Assembly: GCA_942491385.1 (NCBI GenBank)
Contig: CALOAF010000005.1
Location: 682,001-746,000 of the forward strand
Direction of reading: 5' to 3'
DNA from: UBA6170 sp942491385
GTDB lineage: Bacteria > Chloroflexota > Anaerolineae > Anaerolineales > Anaerolineaceae
Length of the DNA: 64,000 bases
Below, piece after piece: positions 1 through 9,377 of this stretch. How positions within the stretch are numbered: the first letter of the stretch is position 1; every line of letters starts with the position of its first letter. The translations under genes and the position numbers were made by a program. Below the pieces are notes generated by a model. It was not told the origin of the DNA and searched no databases. It saw only the letters and a program-made list of their open reading frames with translations.

Positions 1-3000
1 AAGGTACAGATATCTCCACTGCATGATCCTGACCTGGGTTTTTTGTTTTCGGCTGAAACAAACGATCTTGCAAATCCTTCAAACCAGGTTCCTCTTCCAC
101 TTCAGATTTTACATCCGGCGAAATTTGAACGTTCATTTTGGGCACTTGATCATGAATATCCTGCTCGGTTGTTTCATCCGGAGGTTCCTGCATCACGTCA
201 TCCGGTTGGGAAGCTTCCACTACTTCTTCTAGCATCTCAACCTCAGCAGGTTTATTCTTTGTTACAACAGGCCCGTTGAGGTTCTCAAAATTTGCAAAGA
301 AGGTCGCATCAAAAAAGGGATCCATGGAATCATCCAGTTCATCCAGTTCATCCAGTTCATCCACTTCAACAACTTCATTGAACTCAATCACATTCCCCCG
401 TAGTACCTCCTGCTTTTCTTCCTCTTCCAGGTCATCACCACCGAATTCAATTTCATATCGAGCACTCAAATCGACGACTGGCATTTCCTCATGGGTGTCA
501 GCATTTTGTCCCTGCTCCAATACAGAGGATAATTCGTCATTGGACACCGACCGAATCATATCAGCCAAAATTTTTGGGTCTCCATTAGCGCTATCTACTT
601 TCCCCTCAACAATCAGGATCCTATCCACTTCTATTAAATCCCGGCTAGCCTTCCAAACACTGGGAAAGACAACAATATCCATCGACCCGTATAAATCATC
701 CAGTGTGACAAAACCCATATCATTGCCTGTTTTGGTCAGATGCTTGCGAAACCGTGATACTATCCCTGCCACACTGACCTTGCCTTTGTTTTTCACGCCA
801 GCTAATTGAGTGGAATGGTGAGTAGACCTTTTTTGTAGAAAATCCCGGTAAGGGGTTAACGGATGGGCAGAAACATACATACCAATCAGTTCTTTTTCCC
901 ATTCCAGTAATTCTCTTGGGTTCATTTCCAACCCGTCTGGCAAGACAACCTCTTCCGACACATTCTCCACCAGCCCAAAAATACTTAATTGTCCACACTC
1001 CGCCGCTCTGAAATGACTGCTCGATACTGCCACCAGGCGGTCTAATGCTTCCAGAATGGCTCTACGTTTGCCCAAACGATCTAAAGCCCCCACACGCACC
1101 ATGCTCTCCAGAGCTCGTTTGCCGACAGCCCGTAAATCAACCATCTGAACAAAATCATTAATCGTACGAATTTCACCCTTCGCCCTGGCATCCATGATGA
1201 CCTCGACTGGTCCCTGGCCAACATTCTTAACAGCCCCTAATCCAAAACGGATCACCGAGCTGCCATCTGCCAAATCTTCAATCGAGAAATCCCATTCACT
1301 ACCGTGCAAATCCGGTGGCAATACTTCAATGCCCAGATCACGACAATCCTGTACATAATAGGCTACTTTCTCGGTTTCGTTTTTGGTGGCAGATAACAAT
1401 GCCGTCATATATTCAATCGTATAATGCTTTTTTAAATAGGCAGTTTTAACCGCAATGACACCATAATCCGCCGCGTGACTTTTGTTAAAACCATAGTTGG
1501 CAAACTCTTCCCAATCCTTAAAAATAAGTCCGGCAGTCTCGTCATCCATTATTCCCCGCGAGACCGCGCCTTTTATAAATTTTTCACGGTGATATGGAAT
1601 TTCTTTTACTTTTTTCTTTGATATTGCTGAACGAAGCGCATCTGCTTCCGAGGCTTTGTATCCAGCAATCTCCATGGCGGCAAACATGATCTGTTCCTGG
1701 TAAATGGCAATTCCAAAGGTTTCATTAAAGATAGATTGCAGGGCATCATGCCGGTACTTGACCGGTTCTTCGCCATGCATACGTTTAATGTAATCCGGGA
1801 TGAACTGCAAAGGTCCAGGACGGTACAACGCTACCATAGCAATAATGTGCGCCAGATTCTTGGGTTGCATCTGAACCAAATAACGAGTCATACCCGTGCC
1901 TTCCAATTGGAAGACACCAGCTGTGTGCCCAGTGCCTAAAAATTCAAAAGTTTCGGGATCATCAATCGGAATATTCTCCAGGTTCAGTTCGATCCCATGT
2001 CGCTTTTTAATCAAATCACAGGCGCGTGCCATGACGGTTAAGGTTGCCAACCCTAAAAAGTCGACTTTGAGCATGCCCAATGCATCCAGGTGCGCCATTT
2101 CAAATTGGGTTACCGTTTTGACCGGTGTATCCTCAGAATTGCTGGTAGGTCGGTGCAAAGGCACATATTCATCAATCGGCTGATCTGAAATTACGATCCC
2201 GGCTGCATGCGTGCCGACATTCCGCACAACCCCTTCCATGTGCTGAGCGGTATCAATCAATTCCTTTAAATAGGGCGTGCTGTCATAGAGCACTCGCAAT
2301 TCATTAATAGAAGCCAGTGAATCAGCAATGCTGGCAGGTTTGCTGCCAATAGTGGGGATCATCTTGCTAACCTGATCCACCTCACTCAAAGGAATATCCA
2401 TTACACGACCAACATCCCGGATGGCTGCCTTAGCGCCCAGGGTTCCAAACGTGATAATCGCTGCCACTTTATCTTGCCCATATTTTTCCGCACAATATTT
2501 GATTAAACACGCCCGTTTATCATCCTGAAAATCCAGATCGATATCCGGCATTGAAATTCGGCTGGGATTCAAAAAACGTTCAAAGATCAATCCATGATCC
2601 AGCGGTTCCACCAGGGTGATCTCCAAGGTATAAGCCACCATAGATCCGGCTGCTGAACCCCGTGCGTTATACCAGATACCTTCCTGTTTGGCATACATAC
2701 ACAGGTCCCAGACAATCAAAAAGTAAGCATCAAAACCCATGTTGTGGATCACGGATAATTCATAATCCAGGCGCTCAAGCACGGTGGGATCTTTGGCTTT
2801 GTTCCCATATTTGCGCAGCAGACCTTCTTCACATAACTTACGCAGGAAAGTCTCAGCGGTAAATCCTTCTGGCACGTCAAATCGAGGCAAGTGATAGCCC
2901 TCATTCTTTAGGTTGACATTACAGCGTTCTGCGATGGCCAGCGTATTTTCTACCGCCCCAGGAACGTGACCAAACAAAGTCTGCATTTCCTGCGGGGAAC

Positions 3001-3733
3001 GCAGATAGTAGCTGTCATCGTTCATCTTCATCCGGGTTGGATCTTTCAAAAGTGCCCCGGTTTGAACCGCCAGCAGAATATCCTGATATTTTGCATCTGC
3101 CTGCTCAATATAGTGCACATCATTGGTGGCGACAAATTGCGATTGATAACGTTTTCCCAAATCCAGTAAATGTTTATTCACCTGCCTTAATTCTGCTATG
3201 GGATGATCTTGAAGTTCGAGGAAAAAGTTATCGCGCCCAAACACATCATAATACCAATCCAGCATTTTTGAAGCACGGTCCAGATCATTTTCCTTTAAGG
3301 CGCGTGGAATCTCCGCCGAAAGACACCCGGAGGTGGCGATCAACCCTTCAGAATGAGCTGCCAGAAAATCATGATCAATTCTGGGCACATAATAAAAGCC
3401 ATCAATCTGGGCGGCACTGGCAATTTTTAGTAAATTTTTATACCCCTTTTGGTTCTCTGCCAGCAATAAAAGGTGTGAACTACGTTTATCCAGCCTGGCT
3501 TCTTTATCCGTCATGCCGCGGGCTGCCAGATAACTCTCCAGTCCAATGATCGGTTTCACCCCCTCAGCATTGGCAGCGTTGAAAAAGTCGATCGAACCAA
3601 ACATGGTGCCGTGGTCAGTAATGGCAACAGCCGGCATACCCATCTCCTTTGCACGTTTTACCAGTTGTTTTACATTGCTGAAGCCATCCAGCAAAGAATA
3701 GACTGTATGTACATGCAAATGAGCAAATGACAT
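1..3733 (-). CDS. dnaE: DNA polymerase III alpha subunit, 3' end cut by window edge
   Basis: Replicative C-family polymerase. Translation from the ATG at 3733 stays open for about 1244 codons to the left edge, so the C-terminus is missing. The N-terminal PHP domain opens with HLHVHTVYS. The polymerase core carries the catalytic pair in PDIDLDF and the third aspartate in LKVDFLGL. A helix-hairpin-helix region is followed by an OB fold (VSVAGIVSRFRKH to MDIVVFPSVW, near residue 1020). After this comes a strongly acidic, low-complexity tail of over 180 residues with tandem DEL units, so the protein is longer than the usual roughly 1160 residues. GGAGG sits 6 nt before the start. A TATAAT-like box lies at 3839-3844 on the minus strand with no good -35. 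Identity is certain; the role of the tail is unknown. Confidence 0.96.
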   Translation of the reverse strand, partial: MSFAHLHVHTVYSLLDGFSNVKQLVKRAKEMGMPAVAITDHGTMFGSIDFFNAANAEGVKPIIGLESYLAARGMTDKEARLDKRSSHLLLLAENQKGYKNLLKIASAAQIDGFYYVPRIDHDFLAAHSEGLIATSGCLSAEIPRALKENDLDRASKMLDWYYDVFGRDNFFLELQDHPIAELRQVNKHLLDLGKRYQSQFVATNDVHYIEQADAKYQDILLAVQTGALLKDPTRMKMNDDSYYLRSPQEMQTLFGHVPGAVENTLAIAERCNVNLKNEGYHLPRFDVPEGFTAETFLRKLCEEGLLRKYGNKAKDPTVLERLDYELSVIHNMGFDAYFLIVWDLCMYAKQEGIWYNARGSAAGSMVAYTLEITLVEPLDHGLIFERFLNPSRISMPDIDLDFQDDKRACLIKYCAEKYGQDKVAAIITFGTLGAKAAIRDVGRVMDIPLSEVDQVSKMIPTIGSKPASIADSLASINELRVLYDSTPYLKELIDTAQHMEGVVRNVGTHAAGIVISDQPIDEYVPLHRPTSNSEDTPVKTVTQFEMAHLDALGMLKVDFLGLATLTVMARACDLIKKRHGIELNLENIPIDDPETFEFLGTGHTAGVFQLEGTGMTRYLVQMQPKNLAHIIAMVALYRPGPLQFIPDYIKRMHGEEPVKYRHDALQSIFNETFGIAIYQEQIMFAAMEIAGYKASEADALRSAISKKKVKEIPYHREKFIKGAVSRGIMDDETAGLIFKDWEEFANYGFNKSHAADYGVIAVKTAYLKKHYTIEYMTALLSATKNETEKVAYYVQDCRDLGIEVLPPDLHGSEWDFSIEDLADGSSVIRFGLGAVKNVGQGPVEVIMDARAKGEIRTINDFVQMVDLRAVGKRALESMVRVGALDRLGKRRAILEALDRLVAVSSSHFRAAECGQLSIFGLVENVSEEVVLPDGLEMNPRELLEWEKELIGMYVSAHPLTPYRDFLQKRSTHHSTQLAGVKNKGKVSVAGIVSRFRKHLTKTGNDMGFVTLDDLYGSMDIVVFPSVWKASRDLIEVDRILIVEGKVDSANGDPKILADMIRSVSNDELSSVLEQGQNADTHEEMPVVDLSARYEIEFGGDDLEEEEKQEVLRGNVIEFNEVVEVDELDELDELDDSMDPFFDATFFANFENLNGPVVTKNKPAEVEMLEEVVEASQPDDVMQEPPDETTEQDIHDQVPKMNVQISPDVKSEVEEEPGLKDLQDRLFQPKTKNPGQDHAVEISVP
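331..366 (-). repeat. 9-nt tandem repeat coding for DEL units in the DnaE tail
   Basis: Three exact copies of CATCCAGTT and one variant CATCCACTT lie head to tail. In the minus-strand dnaE frame they encode three consecutive D-E-L triplets. The period is a multiple of three, so copy-number change would keep the reading frame. Confidence 0.9.
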
Positions 3734-3972
3734 CCGACCTCCTATAAAGAATCAAATTTCAAACATTAAGAAATTGCGAAAACCGCAACCTATCATTATT
3801 TGGAACCAACCACCTGAGCTTGCCTTGTTCTCCCCGTCATTATAGCATGAGCAAAAATGAAATTAAGCCCAAAAACTCTTAAAATTTAACTGCCCTTTTT
3901 GTTTCTTAAGGTAGAAAAATAAAAATTTAAGGTTCTCAACCTTAAAAAAACCTGAAATTTTTTAGAAAGTTA

Positions 3973-4010
3973 TTGATATTCTTAATTTGTTATAGTACTA
4001 TATAACAAAT
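3973..4010 (+). promoter_or_regulatory. Promoter with palindromic operator reaching the start codon; leaderless start
   Basis: A -35 TTGATA (3973-3978), a 17-nt spacer and a -10 TACTAT (3996-4001) place the transcription start at about 4008-4009, which is the A of the ATG at 4009. No Shine-Dalgarno sequence is present, so a leaderless mRNA is likely. A perfect inverted repeat, ATTTGTTATA (3985-3994) and TATAACAAAT (4001-4010) around a 6-nt centre, covers the -10 and the first bases of the gene. Its likely reader is the regulator it precedes (autorepression), which is inference. Confidence 0.6.
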
Positions 4011-5139
4011 GAATATATTTGATTTCATTCAAATCAACCCGAAACACGATACCACCATCGCCCAACAACTCAAACATCAAATTTCCTGGCTGATCATTAA
4101 CGGTAAATTGCAGGCGGGTGATCAGCTCCCAAACATTTACGAAATGGCAGATCATTTTGGGATCAACCTGCATACCGTCAGAAGTGCCTACCACAAACTG
4201 GAAAAAAACGGTCTGGTGGAAACCCGGCCAGGACGTGGCACACACGTGCTGGCAGTTGATCTCTTCCAATTAGCCAGGTTAGCCGACACCCAGCCTACCA
4301 ATACCATTGGCGTTATCATACCTACCTGGAGCAATCCTTTTTATCACGCTGTCTTACAGGGTATTGAAGAAGTGGTGGAAGAAGATCAATCCCTCCTGAT
4401 GCTTTGCAATACCCATGATGACCCACAAAATGCCTGGCGCGAATTTGCCCGGCTTTCTGCCAAAGGCGTGGATGGCATTCTGGTTGTCTCTCACAATATT
4501 GATGAGGTAATCTTATCTACCAAACCGGAAGGTCAGCCATATAAGGGTCCGCCCTATGTCACCATTGATTGGCCGGATACGCATGGCTATTCAGTCAATC
4601 TGGATCTTGAATTAGCCGGATATCAAGCAGCAAAGCATCTTATTTCATTAGGGCATAAAGCCATCGGGTTGATCACTTTTTCCGTTGATGCCGCCAATGT
4701 TTTGGCAGTCAATTCAGGGTTCTTCAGTGCCCTGGAAGAGGCTGGGATCCCTACTCAAAGAGATCTAGTGGCAAAGGTCCCAGGTTTTAGCATGATAGAT
4801 GGTGAAGCAGGAGCACGAACATTATTAACGCTAAACAAGCCGCCAACTGCAATCTTTGCCATCTCCGATACTTTGGCCATTGGTGCTATGCAAACCATCA
4901 AGCAAGCCAAAGTAGCGATCCCCACTGACATTTCCGTCATCGGATTTAACGATATCCCCCTGGCACAATTGGTCACTCCAGCCCTCACAACCATTGCAGC
5001 CCCTTCTCATGAATTAGGTCGCACAGCCATGCAATTATTACAAAAATTGATTAAGAAAGAAGAACCTCAACAAAAACATATCACACTTCCCATTTCATTA
5101 ACGCTCCGTCAGAGTTGTGGCTATCGAAATTTTCAATAA
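4009..5139 (+). CDS. GntR/LacI chimeric transcriptional regulator (AraR-like architecture)
   Basis: This 376-residue cytoplasmic repressor-type protein has an N-terminal GntR winged helix (residues about 10-80, with QLPNIYEMADHFGINLHTVR as the helix-turn-helix region). A LacI/periplasmic-binding-type sensor domain follows from about residue 95 (TIGVIIPTWSNPFYHAVLQG) to the end (FNDIPLAQLVTPALTTI). This combination is the one known from AraR-type sugar regulators, so a sugar or sugar-derived effector is likely but not identified. The gene starts directly under its own palindrome with no ribosome-binding site. The next gene (5219) is co-directional after a 79-nt gap and could be a target. The family is clear; ligand and targets are not. 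Confidence 0.92.
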   Translation: MNIFDFIQINPKHDTTIAQQLKHQISWLIINGKLQAGDQLPNIYEMADHFGINLHTVRSAYHKLEKNGLVETRPGRGTHVLAVDLFQLARLADTQPTNTIGVIIPTWSNPFYHAVLQGIEEVVEEDQSLLMLCNTHDDPQNAWREFARLSAKGVDGILVVSHNIDEVILSTKPEGQPYKGPPYVTIDWPDTHGYSVNLDLELAGYQAAKHLISLGHKAIGLITFSVDAANVLAVNSGFFSALEEAGIPTQRDLVAKVPGFSMIDGEAGARTLLTLNKPPTAIFAISDTLAIGAMQTIKQAKVAIPTDISVIGFNDIPLAQLVTPALTTIAAPSHELGRTAMQLLQKLIKKEEPQQKHITLPISLTLRQSCGYRNFQ

Positions 5140-5218
5140 TCGAGATCCTTATGTGTTACTAATGCCACACGGCATTTGGGTTCTTTCTAAACTCAAATTT
5201 TTTCAAAGGAGCAAAATC

Positions 5219-6058
5219 ATGTTTAAAAAGCCGTTTATCTCAATTATTTTTATAAGTGCGATTTTCATTGTATTCGTACTTACAGCCTGTTCAAACAATG
5301 GACAGGGTTCAATCATGGTTTCTACCAAGGATGGTATGACTATGGTTTTTGTTCCCAAAGGAGAGTTCATGATGGGGTCGGATGAAGCGTATGACTTTTT
5401 TAACAAAGCTCATAGTGTCAATCTGGATAGTTATTGGATAGATCAGACAACAATAACGAATGCCATGTATCAACAGTGTGTCTCAGAAGATGGTTGTACA
5501 CCGCCTTCCGAATTTGGTTCAGAAACCAGAGAGAGCTATTATACTAATCCCGAATTTAACGACTATCCGGTAATCTTTGTTGATTGGGACCAGGCAAATG
5601 CCTATTGTGCTTGGGCAGGTAGAAGACTTCCAACAGAAGCAGAGTGGGAAAAAGCTGCTCGGGGAACGGAAGGATACATATACCCTTGGGGAAATAATTT
5701 GCCAACTGGCAACCAGGCAAACTTTGCAGATAGTAGTTCTAATTTTGATTGGGCAGAAGAATCTATTAATGATGGCTTTCCAGATACAGCACCTGTAGGT
5801 TCCTTCCTGGAAGGGAAAAGCGTTTATGGGGTTTTTGATATGGCGGGCAATGTTTGGGAATGGGTTAGCGATCGGTATGGAAAGTATCCATCAGAGTCCG
5901 TCAACAACCCCCAAGGTCCAACTTCTGGCGATACTCGTGTCATGCGCGGAGGGTCATTTAACAGTCCAATGGTTGAACTAAATTCCACAGTTCGCATGGA
6001 ATTTTACCAAACAGATTCATACAACGATTTTGGATTTCGGTGTGTTACATCGGAGTGA
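5219..6058 (+). CDS. SUMF1/FGE-sulfatase-domain lipoprotein
   Basis: A 279-residue exported lipoprotein: the signal helix ends in the lipobox LTAC, followed by one formylglycine-generating-enzyme-type domain (MVFVPKGEFMMGSDEA, ITNAMYQQC, WAGRRLPTEAEWEKAARG, YGVFDMAGNVWEWVSD, MRGGSFNSP, DFGFRCV). The ATG at 5219 is preferred over an upstream in-frame ATG at 5117 because it follows AAAGGAG and begins a proper signal peptide. In true sulfatase-modifying enzymes two active-site Cys occur near the GGSF and C-R-A stretches. Here that part reads RGGSFNSPMVELNSTVR with no such pair, so sulfatase maturation is unlikely and a ligand-binding or surface role is more plausible. Base use is AT-rich compared with the flanks. 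Confidence 0.86.
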   Translation: MFKKPFISIIFISAIFIVFVLTACSNNGQGSIMVSTKDGMTMVFVPKGEFMMGSDEAYDFFNKAHSVNLDSYWIDQTTITNAMYQQCVSEDGCTPPSEFGSETRESYYTNPEFNDYPVIFVDWDQANAYCAWAGRRLPTEAEWEKAARGTEGYIYPWGNNLPTGNQANFADSSSNFDWAEESINDGFPDTAPVGSFLEGKSVYGVFDMAGNVWEWVSDRYGKYPSESVNNPQGPTSGDTRVMRGGSFNSPMVELNSTVRMEFYQTDSYNDFGFRCVTSE

Positions 6059-6260
6059 AACTAAATTTAAATTCCAAAAAATAAATGTATAAGTAATAAA
6101 GCCTTGAATGAAGGTTTGAAAATGACGAGATACAGAAAATAAATTTCGAAAAATGATTTTAAAAAAAGCTAATTAATCTAATTTCTGTGTGTAACCAATA
6201 CTGAAATTCACTTTATATCTACAGAAGTAAAAGTATATAGATTACAGATTCGGAGAAGAA

Positions 6261-7082
6261 ATGAATACCAAAATGTTTTTCAAGATTATCGTTTTATTGA
6301 CGATCATCAGCGTCGTATTATCCGGATGCTCTCAACCCAAAGTTATCGATGCCAAAGAAGTTATTGCAAATGACAATGTCGAAGAATGGGACTTGCTGTG
6401 GATTAGTGATAGTACAGGTTGGGGAGTCGCTGAAGTTTATGCAAGCTATGTCTCTGAAGACCTGGGGATCAAAATCAATGTAATGGATAATTGGATGGGT
6501 GGTCTTTCAGTTGGCGAAGTTCTTAATCCACTTAAGGGTGGATCTGATCCAAATTTTGATCTTATGAACACGGCGGATTATATAGCAAAAGCCGAAATCA
6601 TCGTATTTTATGGAAATCCAGAACGATCCCGCGATCCAAACAACCCCTGGGATTGGAACTGTGGTCAAAGCTCTTTAAACCAATGTTACGTGACAAATTG
6701 TGAAATGGATGCATTTGACCTGTACATCGATCATGTAAAAGAGATTTACAGCATAATAAAAACAATCCGCAAAGGAAAACCAACAATGATCAGAGCATTC
6801 GATGCATATAACCCCAGATTGGTAAGTCAATGTTTGCCGGATGGCGTCTTTGATGAGTGCCGTGCCTGTTGGGAGAATTACAACAAAGCTATTCATATAG
6901 CTGCCCATGAAATGGGTGTTCCAGTTGCAAATGTATTTGATGCTTGGAATGGTATAGACCATACTGAAGATCCCAACGAAAAGGGGTATGTCAGAGATGA
7001 CGGAGAACATCCTAACGAAAAAGGTGCTGATGTAATAGCCAATCTCATCAGGAACCTTGGTTATGAAATGGTAATCCCATAA
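6261..7082 (+). CDS. SGNH/GDSL-type hydrolase-like lipoprotein
   Basis: This 273-residue lipoprotein has its lipobox at LSGC (Cys23). The domain begins LLWISDSTGWG, a block-I motif with the putative nucleophile Ser51. It ends with DGEHPNEKGADVIANL, where Asp247 and His250 form the D-x-x-H pair of SGNH esterases. The middle (ADYIAKAEIIVFYGNPE) fits block III of the fold. GGAG precedes the ATG. Like the SUMF-type gene before it, it is AT-rich and codes for a cell-surface lipoprotein; the two are separated by 202 nt without a clear terminator. Substrate unknown: an ester on a lipid, glycan or acetylated polymer is possible. Confidence 0.72.
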   Translation: MNTKMFFKIIVLLTIISVVLSGCSQPKVIDAKEVIANDNVEEWDLLWISDSTGWGVAEVYASYVSEDLGIKINVMDNWMGGLSVGEVLNPLKGGSDPNFDLMNTADYIAKAEIIVFYGNPERSRDPNNPWDWNCGQSSLNQCYVTNCEMDAFDLYIDHVKEIYSIIKTIRKGKPTMIRAFDAYNPRLVSQCLPDGVFDECRACWENYNKAIHIAAHEMGVPVANVFDAWNGIDHTEDPNEKGYVRDDGEHPNEKGADVIANLIRNLGYEMVIP

Positions 7083-7318
7083 TTCCAAAGTGGTTCATAC
7101 TGCCTAAAATCCAATTTTGAATTCATCATGGTCTCATATTTACAATATAAATTCTCAACCCTAAACTTCGTTTTTTCATATAACCCAATAAATTTCATGG
7201 AATCACCAATGTCATTCGTGATTATTAACGATTAGCTACAAATTCCTCCTCGACAGAAACTCTCCCCTCCGTTAAACTGATAGGCGGTTTTTATTCTGGT
7301 TATCATCGAAAGTCAACT

Positions 7319-8680
7319 ATGCTTACTCGTCTATTTCACGACCGGCGTTTTTATTCTTCCATGCTAAAACTCGCCGTACCCATAACAATCCAACAATTGA
7401 TTTCATCATCCACCAATCTTCTTGATGTTTTGATGATTGGTCAGTTAGGGGAGACATCCATTGCAGCTTTGGGATTATCAAACCAGATTTTCTTCCTGCT
7501 AACACTTTTCCTTTTTGGTATCTCCAGTGGCTCAGCCATCTTCACTGCTCAATACTGGGGCAAAGGCGATATGGTAAATATGCGAAAAGTTATGGGCATT
7601 GGACTCACCCTGGCTTTTTCAGTCGCGTTATTCTACACCTTGATCGCATTAATCATTCCCGAGACCATCTTAGGTCTGTATACAAATGACCAGGCTGTGA
7701 TTGAGATTGGCAGCCAATACCTGCGCATTGTTGGTTTTGGATATATTTTTACAGCGGTCTCATTAACCTACATGTTTGTCTTGCGCAGTACCCAGAATGT
7801 ACGCCTGCCCATGACCATCACAATTATTGCCCTTTCCTCTAACATTTTCCTCAATTATTGTCTGATCTTCGGAAATTTTGGATTTCCAGAACTAGGCGTG
7901 CAAGGAGCAGCGATCGGCACATTAATCGCTCGTATTTTCGAATTTATTCTGATGATCTATTTTTCCTATCGTTTTAAAACTGCAGCCGCGGCCAAAATAC
8001 AGGAACTTCGTTATAGTTTCTCATTCTTCAAGCAGGTTCTTAAAACTTCCATGCCAGCTGCCATCAATGAAGTCATCTGGTCTTTAGGAATCACCACATA
8101 TTATGCCGTCTATGCCCGTATCGGAACGGATGCGTTGGCGGCTGTGAATATCACTTCAACCATCGAAAATATGACCTTTGTGTTCTTCATCGGGGCAGCC
8201 AACGCCTGTGCCATCATGATTGGCAATCAAATCGGAGCAGGAAATGAAAAGGATGCGTATGATTACGGCAAGCGTTTTTTGGTTATTAGTTTCGTTTTAT
8301 CCATCATCCTTGGCGTACTGGTGATCATTCTGCGACCATTCATTCTTTCGCTTTACAACATTGGGCCAACTTCCTATGATTATGCCTACAAGATCCAATT
8401 CATTTACGGATTGAGCATGTGGATTCGCACAACAAATTTAATCCTGTTTATTGGCATTTTACGTTCTGGCGGTGATACACAATACGCTCTCAAAGTGGAA
8501 ATGGGATCTATCTGGCTGATCGGTGTTCCAATTGCATTAATTGGGGGCTTTGTTTTACATCTTCCGGTTTATTATGTATATGCTCTGGTTTTATTGGAAG
8601 AAATCGTAAAATTATCCGTCGTTATTCCAAGATTCATCTCAAAAAAATGGGTACACAATTTGACGGGTATTACAGAATGA
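7319..8680 (+). CDS. MATE family efflux transporter
   Basis: This 453-residue inner-membrane protein has about twelve transmembrane helices in two similar halves, as expected for Na+ or H+ coupled multidrug/toxin exporters. The start of each half is recognisable: LKLAVPITIQQLISSSTNLLD at residues 15-35, and a related segment (LKTSMPAAINEVIWSLGITTYY) near residue 240. Length is normal. Only a weak purine-rich ribosome-binding site precedes the ATG. The lipoprotein gene at 8701 follows after 20 nt and probably shares the transcript, which ends at the hairpin at 9330. Substrate cannot be predicted. Confidence 0.92.
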   Translation: MLTRLFHDRRFYSSMLKLAVPITIQQLISSSTNLLDVLMIGQLGETSIAALGLSNQIFFLLTLFLFGISSGSAIFTAQYWGKGDMVNMRKVMGIGLTLAFSVALFYTLIALIIPETILGLYTNDQAVIEIGSQYLRIVGFGYIFTAVSLTYMFVLRSTQNVRLPMTITIIALSSNIFLNYCLIFGNFGFPELGVQGAAIGTLIARIFEFILMIYFSYRFKTAAAAKIQELRYSFSFFKQVLKTSMPAAINEVIWSLGITTYYAVYARIGTDALAAVNITSTIENMTFVFFIGAANACAIMIGNQIGAGNEKDAYDYGKRFLVISFVLSIILGVLVIILRPFILSLYNIGPTSYDYAYKIQFIYGLSMWIRTTNLILFIGILRSGGDTQYALKVEMGSIWLIGVPIALIGGFVLHLPVYYVYALVLLEEIVKLSVVIPRFISKKWVHNLTGITE

Positions 8681-8700
8681 TCTAGAATCGGAGGAATATG

Positions 8701-9327
8701 ATGAAAAGATTTCTGGTTATTGCATACTTGACCCTCCTCCTGCTTTCCGCCTGCGCAGAAGCTGTGCAAGCACCGCCCGTAGAACGAAAAACACCGCTCT
8801 ACGAGACCGTTGATGATTACCGCAACCGTTCTGGCACCGAAAAAGCTGCCATCGAAACCATTGTCAATCAATATGGCTATGACCCCTCACAAATCCGCCT
8901 ATTACAAACAACTAAACAAACCTGGGCAGATACCTGTCTGGAAGTTGCTCCGATCAGTGAAGTCTGTATTCCGCAAGAAATCCCAGGCTATTTCATGTTA
9001 TTTTATGCCGATCATTCAATATTTGAAGCACATGCTGATACCACTGCTCAAAAATTATATGTGCTGAATTACCTGACCGAATATATAACCCCATTGGAGG
9101 TAGCCATCCAGTTGCTGTCCAGCCAATTGGAAATTTCCTCCAGCCAGATTCTGGTCCAAGCCATCGATCAGGTAGATTGGCCAGATTCTTGTCTAGGTGT
9201 TGACACCGAAACTATGGTGTGTGTACCTGTCACCACCCCGGGTTATCGGATTCAATTAGAAGCGCTGGGAAGTATCTACGTATATCATGCCGATATTTAT
9301 GGCAGTCGTCTGATACCCCTGCAATAA
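8701..9327 (+). CDS. Lipoprotein with two W-x-D-x-CLx repeat domains
   Basis: A 208-residue exported lipoprotein with lipobox LLSAC. After a short linker it holds two copies of a roughly 75-residue domain. The first has TWADTCLEV, then VCIPQEIPGY; the second has DWPDSCLGV, then VCVPVTTPGY. Each copy therefore has two Cys that could form a disulfide and a conserved PGY. Similar WPDxCLG repeats are common in envelope proteins of Chloroflexi and cyanobacteria, with no assigned function. GGAGG (8690-8694) fits the second ATG (8701) better than the ATG at 8698. It follows the MATE gene by 20 nt. Confidence 0.8.
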   Translation: MKRFLVIAYLTLLLLSACAEAVQAPPVERKTPLYETVDDYRNRSGTEKAAIETIVNQYGYDPSQIRLLQTTKQTWADTCLEVAPISEVCIPQEIPGYFMLFYADHSIFEAHADTTAQKLYVLNYLTEYITPLEVAIQLLSSQLEISSSQILVQAIDQVDWPDSCLGVDTETMVCVPVTTPGYRIQLEALGSIYVYHADIYGSRLIPLQ

Positions 9328-9329
9328 AA

Positions 9330-9349
9330 AAGTGGCTGGAAAGCCACTT
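9330..9349 (+). terminator. Hairpin terminator after the MATE/lipoprotein unit
   Basis: Perfect 8-bp stem AAGTGGCT (9330-9337) / AGCCACTT (9342-9349) with a GGAA tetraloop, starting 3 nt after the TAA of the lipoprotein gene. The downstream side is only moderately T-rich. An A-run precedes the stem, so it may also act for the convergent M20 gene. Confidence 0.7.
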
Positions 9350-9377
9350 ATACGTGATCAGAACAAAATTAAGTTAC

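Noticed and set aside
276..809. 177-residue plus-strand open frame rich in Ser
   Set aside because: It is antisense to the dnaE tail; the Ser runs are the reverse reading of the DEL repeats.
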